Source: Albophoma yamanashiensis (lineage: Eukaryota > Ascomycota > Sordariomycetes > Hypocreales > Ophiocordycipitaceae). Taken from it: a DNA stretch of 64,000 bases. Both the position numbers and the translations under genes were made by a program. Each line of letters begins with the position of its first letter. Within the stretch, counting starts at the first letter, position 1. Positions 32,526 through 41,873 of this stretch are shown piece after piece. The stretch covers positions 1,240,001-1,304,000 of the forward strand of contig BCKH01000002.1 of NCBI GenBank assembly GCA_001600555.1, read 5' to 3'. Below the pieces are notes generated by a model. It saw only the letters and a list, made by a program, of their open reading frames with translations. It searched no databases and had not been told where the DNA came from.

Positions 32526-34297
32526 ATGCGCGAGATTGTGAGTGCGCTCGAACCGTGTCGCCAGCCTGGCCGTGCGCGTGCTGACCCGAGCTCCGTTTCG
32601 CAATCCCTAGGTGCACCTCCAGACGGGCCAGTGTGTAAGTACCTCCTCCTCCAATGGACGGCGCCGCCAGTCATGTCGCGCGAGGCCTCGCATTAACCGC
32701 ATTGGACAGGGCAACCAAGTCGGCTCTGCCTTCTGGCAGACCATTTCGGGCGAGCATGGCCTGAACGGTAGCGGCGTGTACGTGCCTTGTCGCCCCGGTC
32801 TCGTGCTTGGCTGTTCTCGATGCTCACAGCGATGATAGGTACGAGGGCGACTCGCCCCTCCAGCTTGAGCGCATGAACGTCTACTTCAACGAGGTGCGCG
32901 ACGTGCCCCCCGATCCTTGAGACTCACCCTCCCTGTCCCAGTCCTGCTCACAGACGTCTCTTCCCCCGCCGCAGACGTCCAGCAACAAGTATGTGCCTCG
33001 CGCCGTGCTCGTCGACTTGGAGCCCGGCACCATGGACGCCGTGCGCTCCGGCCCGCTCGGCCAGCTGTTCCGCCCCGACAACTTCGTCAACGGCCAGGCC
33101 GGCGCCGGCAACAACTGGGCCAAGGGCCACTACACGGAGGGCGCCGAGCTGGTCGACCAGGTCATCGACGTCGTCCGCCGCGAGGCCGAGGGTTGCGACT
33201 GCCTGCAGGGCTTCCAGATCACCCACTCCCTCGGCGGTGGTACCGGCTCCGGCATGGGCACCCTGCTGCTGTCCAAGATCCGAGAAGGTACGGTGTCCGA
33301 CTCCAGCCCCGTCCGCGACCGGCATCGGGCGCTGACCGAGAACAGAGTTCCCTGACCGCATGATGGCCACCTTCAGCGTTGTGCCGTCCGCCAAGGTGTC
33401 CGACACCGTCGTGGAGCCGTACAATGCGACGCTCTCCGTCCACCAGCTGGTTGAGAACTCGGATGCCACGTTCTGCATCGACAATGAGGCGCTGCACGAG
33501 ATTTGCAGACGCACCCTGAAGCTGACGAACCCGTCGCACGGCGACCTCAACCACCTGATCTCGGCCGTCATGTCTGGCGTCTCGACCTCTCTGCGCTTCC
33601 CCGGCCAGCTCAACTCGGACCTGCGGAAGCTGTGTGTCAACTTGGTAGGAGCCCCTCCCCGTCGTGGACGGACATTGAAGCATCGATTGCGCCGGGTCCT
33701 TTGCTCACAACGCTGCAGGTCCCCTTCCCTCGCCTTCACTTCTTCATGGTCGGCTTCGCCCCGCTGACTGGCCGTGGTGCCTCCTCGTTCCGCAACACCT
33801 CCGTGGCCGATCTCACCCAGCAGCTGCTGGATCCCCGCAACATGATGGCCGGCTCCGACTTCCGCAACGGCCGCTTCCTGACGTGCTCTGCCATCTTCCG
33901 CGGCAAGATGGCCATGAGGGAGGTCGAGGAGCAGATGTTCAAGGTGCAGACCAAGAACTCGGGCTACTTCGTGGACTGGATCCCCCACAACGTGCAGACG
34001 GCGCTGTGCTCGGTCCCGCCCAAGGGCCTCAGGATGTCCTCGACGTTCGTGGGCAACTCGACCGCCATCCAGGACATCTTCAAGCGCGTCGGCGACCAGT
34101 TCTCGGCCATGTTCCGTCGCAAGGCCTTCTTGCACTGGTACACGAGCGAGGGCATGGACGAGATGGAGTTCACCGAGGCCGAGTCCAACATGAACGACCT
34201 GGTGTCCGAGTACCAGCAGTACCAGGAGGCCAACGCCGACGACGAGGAGGAGGAGAACTGGGGCGAGGAGATCCCCGGCGAGGAGCACGAGGAGTAA
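32526..34297 (+). CDS. Beta-tubulin, divergent, Ala at residue 198
   Basis: Seven exons (32526-32537, 32611-32634, 32710-32777, 32839-32893, 32975-33287, 33346-33644, 33719-34297) give 449 aa with the early-intron pattern of filamentous-fungal beta-tubulins. It starts with the autoregulatory MREI and has the GTP-binding loop GGGTGSGMG (about 140-148), Glu69 and an acidic tail (EEEENWGEE). Counting the spliced protein puts Phe at 167 and 200 and Ala at 198, within NSDATFCIDNEAL. Most fungal beta-tubulins have Glu198. Many other usually invariant sites also differ: ICRRTLKLTNPSH, LRKLCVNL, RNTSVADLTQQLLDPRNMMAG, VDWIPHNV. This suggests a second, faster-evolving beta-tubulin paralogue rather than the single essential one. 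It forms microtubules with alpha-tubulin in the cytoplasm; a specialised role is inferred only. Confidence 0.95.
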
Positions 34298-35113
34298 CCT
34301 CATTGTGTGACGCGGCGCCCACCTCACCGTCCCTCTCCATCTTCCGTTCTTCCTCCCCCATTTTTGAGAATATGAATTTGCGGCTGTCGATGGATACGTC
34401 AATTATTTCGGATAATATACTTGATAATTGCAGCGCCTGGGGTGATGCCATGCACCAAGTGATGCTTCTTAACGTGACCAAGTAACGCTTCGAGATCCAG
34501 AGCCAACTTGCTGTCACCATCTGCTCCCCGCAAAGCCTGTCGACGCTGCCAAATCGCCCGCGGCCATGTGCTTCTAGGTAGTATCCGATGGTGGCGGCCA
34601 AAGCTTTGCCCTTGGCTTCGCTCCACGAAAGGCTGCCGCTCTAGCGGCTTGCCACGACGTCACCAACTATCCCATGCTGCAGGTCGATGCTCGAAAAAGA
34701 CCCCGGACGACAGGGCTCTGGGCACACGTCTCTCATTCAACCGTAGGGTCCAATATGCCAGGACACAGAGAGCCCGTTCTCCGTGCGGTAGGGTCCGAGA
34801 CGGCGGGGCCTGGGCTCTTGTTCCTCATACAAGAGTAGTCCGTAGGGTTCGGCATGTCAGGACACCAGAGCTTGGTTCCCAATATATATCTAGCGTCCCG
34901 GATAATAGGGTCCTATTACCCATGCAGAACTAGGTAGTGATACAAAGAAAGTAAAACAGCATTCTAGGTAGACGGGTTACAAACTAATGACCTGGTTCCC
35001 GTGGCCATAGTACCAATCCTCGACTCCTGGAGGTGTATTTGTTTTGATGGGACGTGTAAAGTTGCGAGTCTCTTCCACGGTGTTCCACAATCCCGGGATA
35101 CAGCAATCGCGCA
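34298..35113. other. Intergenic with degenerate repeat
   Basis: 3' region of tubulin and downstream side of the Zn2Cys6 gene. Two copies of a ~32-bp repeat beginning CCGTAGGGT and containing ATGYCAGGACAC lie at 34741-34773 and 34840-34871, with a partial third at about 34786. The rest is featureless. Confidence 0.5.
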
Positions 35114-37286
35114 TCACCACTGCTGTCCCTCGGCCGTGCCATCCTCATCGGCCCAACTCATCGTCATTGTCGCCCAAAGGTCATGGAAGACAGGCTTGTT
35201 CGTCTCACCTGACCCAGCCGCAGGCTGCGGCATCGCCATGGGCGCAAACGCCGCGTCCCAGATCGGGTAGTACGGCCCCAAGCTCCCATCCAGCATCGGA
35301 CAGCCGAGGCTCCTGCCCGGCGTCGACGCCTGCGACGCCTCCAGCGCTTGCAGCCGACGCTGGTACTTTCCCTTCACGACCTCCATGATGACCCGGCTGG
35401 CGGAGAGGACGTCGACCTTCCTGGAGGCCGGGGTCAGGTCTTGCTCCCGGCATACCTGGTCCAGGAACTCGTCGAACCGAAGATGCGAGCGCGCCCATGC
35501 GGTGTCGAAATCCGGGCACTCTGGCGCCGGGAAGGAGAGGCGCAGGGCGAGGACCACGGCCAGGACGAGCCGCGCCCAGTCGTTAAGCGTGAAACACAGG
35601 ATGTCTGTTTCCGTGAGCTTGCTGTAGCTGTCGAAGAACTTCCGGACCTTCACTGTGGCGTCGCGCAGCTTGGACGATACTGGCGGGAGGGATTCGCTTC
35701 CCGCCGGAACGGGAGAGGTCGAGCGGGGAAGCTTCAACAGTGGCCCGCCGGCCAGGTAAAATTCGACGAAGATGACCTGTAGCTCCACGGGCGCTGCACA
35801 AAGTCAGTTGCGCATCGCCTCGCAGGAGAGGGCAAGAAGCTCGTACGTAGTGAGGCTACCTTGTCGGGCAGCTGTGCCTTGAAGTCGTTGAGTTGCAACT
35901 CCAGACCGCCCAAGATGAGTCGGCTGTACTGCTCCTTCTGGAGATTTCGTTCGTGGATGGCATCTGCCGCTTGGAAGAGGATGCTCGATGAGCGTAAGAG
36001 CGCGGCGAGCACAGCATCGCCGTCCTCCTGTGCGTAGCGCTCGAGGATGTCGCAGCACGTGTAAGTCCAGGGAGTGAAGCTGGTCGACACGCCGCGGCTC
36101 TTCTTCCAAACAACCACGAATCTGTGCTCGTTAGCAAGGGGCAAGGACGGCCGTGACATTGGATGCTGACACTCACGTCGTGGCGAGGTAGCAGTAGCCA
36201 GTGTACGCGCGGATGCCGTCGAGTTGCTCGTCCGTCACTTCGCGCTCCGGCTGACTCACGTCGGGCGCAAACTCCTGGTCCAGTTCGAGGTCATTCACCA
36301 GGTCGGCGGCCATCCGAATGTATTGCATTGCCTGCTTGTTCCTTGGCCGCAGGTGGAACGGGTACCTGGAGGCGTCAGTCTCGACTGAAGCCACGAGGAA
36401 CAGCCCGGGGAGGCTCACCAGGCGCAGTAGATGAGGATGCCTTGGAGGAGCTCCAGGCTCCTCTCGCCTCCCGCGACGAACTTCAGCCCCAGCACCTTGC
36501 GGAACTCATCGTCGTACAGGCTGTGGCCCTGCAGCGTCTTGGACCCCGAGGCGGCAGCCAGGATGGCCAGCAGGACGAAGGGCCGCGTGGCGGCCAGGTG
36601 CGGCACGGACGCATCGGGGGGCAGCACGATGCAGGGGAAGAAGGTGAGCATGGACCGGAATGATTCGAGGAGGCTCGCGGCGGACGAGAGGTTGAAGGTC
36701 GGCTTGCCCTGGAAGTCCTGGATGGACTGGGAGTGGGTCGACGAGGCTGGCGGCGTCTGGATGCCGCCCATGGCGGAGGGCGTCCACTGGGACATGTCGG
36801 AGTAGCCTTCGGCGTGGAGCAGGTTGTCGACGAACAGCTCATGCGCGTCCCGCAGCGTCTCGAAGCCCTCGTCGATTTCGGCGTTGGCGGAGACGGCGAA
36901 GTCGATGCTGAAGGTGCTGGGGGAGCCCGTGGGACGGGGCTGTGCGGCATCGTCCTCCGCTCTGGAGGAAAGGTCAGGATCATCCTCGACGCCGTGATAC
37001 GAGGTGCATATAGATGCATAGGGACTAACATCTGAGCCTTCCGCGAGCGGCGGGTCCGAGGGCCGGTCCGCGAGACGCACTCCCTCTTCGACGCGAGACA
37101 CCTGGGAAGCCCGTCAGTGAGCGCCGCAACCTCCGCGCAGCAAGCACGGCGCCACGCCAAGTAAGGCCCTTACTTCGCGCAGACCCCAGGCTGCTCGCTG
37201 GGCCGGCAGCGGATCTTGGTGGCCCGGCAGGCCTCGCACGCCGTCGAGACCCTCTTCCGAGTGGCGCCGCCGCCTTCGTCGTCCAT
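35114..37286 (-). CDS. Zn2Cys6 (GAL4-type) transcription factor
   Basis: Six exons (37286-37174, 37101-37030, 36961-36419, 36365-36177, 36121-35847, 35793-35114), phases matched throughout, give 623 aa. The binuclear zinc cluster is split by intron 1: Cys17-x2-Cys20-x6-Cys27-x8-Cys36-x2-Cys39-x6-Cys46, with the basic run RATKIRC and then RTRRSRKAQ as linker. The middle region (about residues 130-420) has the helical pattern of the fungal-specific transcription factor domain: TFFPCIVLPPDASV, ATRPFVLLAILAAASG and GILIYCAWYPFHLRPRNKQAMQYIRMA. Its tail ends in an acidic WADEDGTAEG. It is expected to bind CGG-type sites as a nuclear regulator. The targets are unknown. It lies tail-to-tail with tubulin, and I see no metabolic cluster tied to it. 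Confidence 0.92.
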
Positions 37287-37813
37287 TGTAGAGTGAGCCC
37301 GGCCGGGTGGGATGCCAGCGAGTCAGCTTGCAGGGGGCGCGGCGGCAGCTCGTCGAGGTGGAAGCTGTGGGAGGCAAGGTTTGTGCACGAACGGAGCCTC
37401 CAGCCGACTGTTATTCTGCGGCTTGGACGCGGGACTCGGGGGTCGCGGCGCGGGTCGCGGCGCAAAGACGACCCGAATCGGGTTGCAGATCCGGCATCGT
37501 TCGGATGGGAGCGCAGGGTGGGTAGTGGGTCATTCATGCCTCCATGTTACATCTAACAATATCCCACAACTCGCAGCTTCACGCCAAAAGCGGGCAGTTT
37601 TGAGAGTTCAACCGCAAGTTGAGGTAGCTGGGTGGCGAGCAAAATAGCAGAAGAAAGCAAGAGATGCAAAAGGTGCAACCCAAGAGCCAACAGTCAAGCT
37701 AAACTTCCATTCATTGCCCGCGAACCGCCTCCTCGTCCAGTCCTCGTCATAACGCCTCGTCCAGGGTATATATAGTAGTACACAAGAGCACAGCAGCCGC
37801 ATCGTCACGTCTT
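37287..37813. other. Intergenic between two same-strand genes
   Basis: This is the promoter of the Zn2Cys6 gene (37287-37560) and the 3' region of the MYND-like gene. Several frames are open because of GC richness, but no domain is seen. Confidence 0.4.
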
Positions 37814-39164
37814 CTACTCCACTCGCGACATCTTCAAGCCGGGGTTCTCCTTTTGCAACGTAGACTCCACCAGTTGCTCTGCCGGGGCCACCAGGTCCTG
37901 GGCATCTTCGGCTTGCGTCTTGACTCCGTGCGCACGCTGCCTGTGCTCAGCGATGTTTTCTCCTGCGCAGCGGCCCGAGCAGTACAGCGACATCCGATTC
38001 TGGGCAACGCATTCCTTGCATGCAACCGCCGGAGAGGTGCCGTCGTCCATCTCCACATCCTCGTCCCGTAGCTGCACACACCTGTCGCCGGCTTCGCAGT
38101 CGTGCTCTGCTTCGACATGATCGCCCTGTCGGCGGGATGTCAGCTTTCTCACCTCTGGGCGATCGTCATCTCGGAAGACTCACATGGCCCTTGTGGAAGC
38201 ATTCCTCGGAGCAGTAGACCGTCAGCTTCTTGCTGCCTCCCATCTGGGTGACTGCTTGGCACAGAGAGCACGAAAGGACCGCAGCAGAGTCCACCGTCTT
38301 CTGGCAAACGTGGCAGGGGGGCAAGTTGTACAGCTCTTCGCTCAGCGATTGTGCAGAAAGCTGGCCCTTAGCCTGCAGTTTGTTCCGTTCAAAAGCCGTC
38401 TTTGCTCTGCGGAGCTCGTCTAGTCGTCTTTGGTGGTTGTCGCGTTGTGGTTGGGATACCCTGCTCTCCTGAAAGTCCGAGGCAATTTTGTCGATGATGT
38501 CTTCCAGAAACATTGTCTCGCTTCCAGTGTACTCGTCCAAGTAACTCTGCGCATTCTCCAGGACGGCACCCGTAGGCTGGTTGAGGAAGAACTCGGCAAC
38601 GTAGAGCTTCCTCAGCTCCGCGGGGTCCGCCTTTGTCGCGACCACCTTTTCCGCAAATGCCTCCACGCTCGCGGGCCAGTCTGCTGGCTTGCCGATGCCT
38701 TCCAGCATCAGGTTCACCATTTCCTCGCGCGACCGATCAGGGTCATCCAGCATGCCCCTCAGCTCATCCTGGTTGACGCCGCGGTCAGAGACGGCGATGA
38801 ACTCGGGGTACTTTCGGAGGACCCAGCGGTACCACGCCTCCTTTTCGGATTCTATTCTCGCCTCGATGAATTTCAGGCTCTTTTTGCGCTCTTTCGCGTC
38901 TTGGAACAGCCCCTCCAGCTCATTGAGAAAGGCTCGTCTCTGTGAGAACCACTCTCGATCCTCGCTCTCCGTGTACCTCAGGCGCATGCGGTCCAGGACT
39001 TTTGCGTAACAGGTAGAACACTCCGCCACGTGCTTCTTCCCGCACTCTGCTGCGCAAGACGCCTTCAGGGCTTCCACGTCCTCAGAGCATAGTCGCTTTT
39101 GCCTCTTAGCCGCGCTGAGCTCGGTCCAGTGCTCCGGCATGGCGTGGATGGATGGCACTGCCAT
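37814..39164 (-). CDS. Protein with paired MYND-like zinc fingers
   Basis: Two exons (39164-38184 and 38125-37814; 58-nt intron, phase 0) give 430 aa from the ATG at 39164. A frame extension upstream lacks a nearby ATG. The N-terminal ~300 residues are charged and helical (EREWFSQRR, AKERKKSLKFIEARIESEKE), with a small Cys group (CAAECGKK, ECSTCYAK). The C terminus holds CHVCQ, SCSLC, YCSEECFHKGH and HDC, and then a second set: ACKEC, YCSGRCAGENIAEHRQRAHG. These are the C-x2-C, C-x2-C, YCS-x2-C, H-x3-H/C elements of MYND-type fingers, once nearly complete and once shortened. MYND fingers bind proline-rich peptides in protein complexes. Function is unassigned. It is divergently paired with the SF3b5 gene. 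Confidence 0.7.
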
Positions 39165-39750
39165 TATGTTGGTGCAACGCAGCGGGCAGGGCCGCTTCAG
39201 ATAGGAAGAGAGTATCGTTATACCCTGTGCGTCGAGTGATGCTGTGAGTTTTCGCACTTGTGCTCTGGCATTCCAGAGTCGCCTTCAGCCCGCGAGGCCC
39301 GACGACAAGAGGGGCAGTGAACTGATACGAGGGACAAAGGCGCGAGTTGCAGGGTGAAGAGGCAGAGGAACCAGTGGATGGTAGATCTCACACAAAGTTA
39401 AGAAAATTCGACCCAGAAAGAAGGGTACCTTGAGACTTGCCTTTCATTGCTGAGAGGACGAAAAGAGGTTGAGTAGTCTTGAAGTGAGCTGGTGGCGCTC
39501 AAGCACGCCCAGACGAGCTGCCGAAATTTAACCGCCGACGCAACAACTTCGCCGACAGCGTTTCTGAGCTTCATCACCATCAAACATCTTAACTGGCAAT
39601 TCTCGCGATTGACGGCTTACAACTTCGAGGCACACCAGAGCGAGGACTGTTGCGTCGCGGGGAATACCGTCCCGTCGCCCGCCAACTCAGTGGCCACATT
39701 TCCTCGCATCCTTACCCTCGCACGACAGCAACCCATAACTCTGCGCAACA
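39165..39750. promoter_or_regulatory. Shared divergent promoter, MYND-like gene and SF3b5
   Basis: 586 bp between the two starts on opposite strands. No distinct TATA box is seen. C/T-rich and CAACA-type leader sequence precedes the SF3b5 ATG. Confidence 0.5.
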
Positions 39751-40157
39751 ATGGTAAAAGGCCCTCGGAAACGCTCAAAGGCCCCTGCAGCAAACCGTGA
39801 CTGACCGACTCCCTCTCGGTAGGCCGACAAGCTCCGAACCCAACAGGAACTCGAGCGCCTGCAGGCCAAGTTCGTCGGCACCGGCCACCCCGACACCACG
39901 AGCTGGGAGTGGAAGACAAACATCCAGCGCGACACCTTCTCGTCCATCGTTGGCCACCGACCGCTGCTCGCCTACGTTGCGCTGTCTGAGAACGAGCCCA
40001 TCGCCACGGCCCGGGCGCGAATGATTCGCGTACGTCACCGTCAGATGGCCCGGCCTGACCCAAGCTAACCGCTCGCGAGCAGAAAATGATCCAGCCTTGC
40101 GGCCCTCCCCCGCCCCGCGAGGGTGACGAGGCCATCCCTCCGCGAGATTCGACTTGA
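39751..40157 (+). CDS. Splicing factor 3B subunit 5 (SF3b10/Ysf3)
   Basis: Three exons (39751-39753, 39823-40029, 40083-40157) give 94 aa. The first exon is only the ATG. Its phase-0 intron (69 nt, CTGACC branch) is followed by the family sequence ADKLRTQQELERLQAKFVG, TGHPDTTSWEW, RDTFSSIVGHRPLLAY and the highly conserved end MIQPCGPPPP. This matches SF3b5, the small alpha-helical subunit of the U2 snRNP SF3b complex, which helps SF3b1 recognise the branch site. The length equals the family norm (~85-95). Its 3' end faces the Nse3 gene with 295 bp between the stop codons. Confidence 0.95.
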
Positions 40158-40452
40158 AATACGAGCCACGACACACCATCGAGATGTAATTCTGCGCACG
40201 GAACGGCGTCAAAGGAAAGATACCCAGCACGGATGGGACCATACATGTACACTACTTCACGGGGCACACGGCATTGCTGCATTCATATACCAATAAGAGG
40301 AACAGTCCTGCAATTCTGCAGGCCACATTCGCTGTGTTCATCATTGCTGTATCCATTATTGCTGGGGTCATTACATTATTGGGGTTTCATTACCGCTGTG
40401 TTCATCGCTGCCGGGGTCGTCGTCGCCGGAGCAGCTACTCTTACCGGAGCGG
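40158..40452. terminator. Convergent 3' region of SF3b5 and Nse3
   Basis: Short shared downstream region. It contains imperfect TCATTGCTG/TCATTATTG repeats at about 40340-40400. Both polyadenylation regions must lie here, though no single AATAAA stands out. Confidence 0.4.
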
Positions 40453-41545
40453 TTACTCTTCCTCGTCGCCGGCGTCCGCCCTGCCACTCCCTTCGGCCGC
40501 GTCGGCGTCCTCATCGCCCCCTGCGGATGCCTTGGTCTTCAGGCCCAGGGTCGTCCGCAGCTTCTTTTCCATCTCCGGGGTCCATTCTCCGTACACCTCA
40601 CGGACCATGCCCATGACTCCATCGAGCCCTATTTCCTCTTTTGCTCGTGGCCCAACATGCCAGGTGACCGTTTGTTCGCCGTCCTGGCCGATGGGGGGTC
40701 GCTCGACTTGTCTCACCACATATCCATGCTTCTCCATCTTCTTGAGCGTATTTTCCGTCTTTTCGTCCGAGACATTCTGGTCGGCGTTCATGCGCATGAG
40801 GTACCGCTTCAGTTTCTGGTCGCTCAGCTCGCCGTCATTCAGCCATATCAAGGAGACGACCAGGGTGTAAAACGCTACGTATGTAGCCTCGGCCTCTGCA
40901 CTGGGTATCTTGGACGGTCTGAGGATTGCCGCACTTCGAAGTGGCTCGGGTAGTGTCGAGCACAGGATGTAAGCCCCAGAGCCCGTCTTGAGCTGGGAAT
41001 TGGACTTCATGGCTGGCAGGGTGTCAGTTTTGACCATGTCATGCAGAGAAGAGGCACCTACCTTGTCTCTTTTCTTGCAATGTCATCTTTTCCCGGACCG
41101 GCAGCTCTCGCAGCTCCATGCCCCATACGAATCGTAGCTGCTTCTGTGCCAATTCGAATATTCTCTTAAAGGACCGCCCTTGGTTGCCGAGAACTGAGGG
41201 ATCAGGTCAGCAACAACAGCGCGCGTATGCATTGATTTGACGTCACCTCTTTCCTTAATGCCATCTCGACGTATCGGTGTTCTTGAGGACTCGCAAGAGA
41301 TGGCATAGCGGACCAGCTTCTTCGCCAGTTGATTGTCGGCATGCTGGGCTGCGTCGCCGTCTACATCCATGCCGTCACCGGACTCTTCTTCGTCTTCTTC
41401 GTCTGACGTGCCGCGATTCTGGCGCTGTGGCGGACGGGCATCCTCGTCTGGGTCTTCATCTTCGGCCTGTAATTTGGTTAGCCAGGTGGGCTTCAACCGA
41501 CAGCTGCGACCATACCGGACGCCTTCTTCTCTGCGGCGGAGGCAT
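40453..41545 (-). CDS. Nse3-like MAGE-domain subunit of the SMC5/6 complex
   Basis: Four exons (41545-41516, 41466-41247, 41193-41062, 41012-40453) with introns of 49-53 nt give 313 aa. An acidic N terminus (EDEDPDED, SDEEDEEESGDGMD) precedes the MAGE homology domain. Its winged-helix elements are NQLAKKLVRYAI, FKRIFELAQKQLRFVWGMELREL, GAYILCSTLP, YVAFYTLVVSLIWLNDGELSDQKL and GPRAKEEIGLDGVMGMVREVYG. Single-copy fungal MAGE proteins are Nse3, which with Nse1 and Nse4 bridges the SMC5/6 heads and acts in DNA repair and replication-fork stability in the nucleus. The C-terminal tail (AGGDEDADAAEGSG) is acidic and disordered. The divergent neighbour is SLS1. Confidence 0.9.
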
Positions 41546-41873
41546 TGTGGTCGTAGTGTGTAAGTGTCAGGGCAGCTTTGGCAATCAAACGCATACAAAC
41601 GTCGGATACTCGATAGATTCGTAAATTCTTCAGAGCATTCGGGCAGCGAAGGTCGGTAAGGACAGAATAAAGTTAAAGCAATGAGGGGCATTGATGATGC
41701 GGACACGCGGTTTAGCGGCTGCAAGACGCGTCGACGTCAGGGACCTCTTAATGCCTTATCGCTTATCGCCGCAAATTTCCCGAGCTCTACTGGATGCTCT
41801 TGACATCACCCATGGACCGTTCTTGCTGCAGCACAATTGATCTTCCCACGAGCCTGCGTTTCGATTTTCTTTA
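41546..41873. promoter_or_regulatory. Shared divergent promoter, Nse3 and SLS1
   Basis: 328 bp between opposite ATGs. No clear TATA box. The region is pyrimidine-rich toward each start. Confidence 0.5.

Noticed and set aside
32948..34402. 484-codon minus-strand open frame over beta-tubulin
   Set aside because: Opposite-strand shadow spanning exons and introns of tubulin alike, which a real gene would not do.
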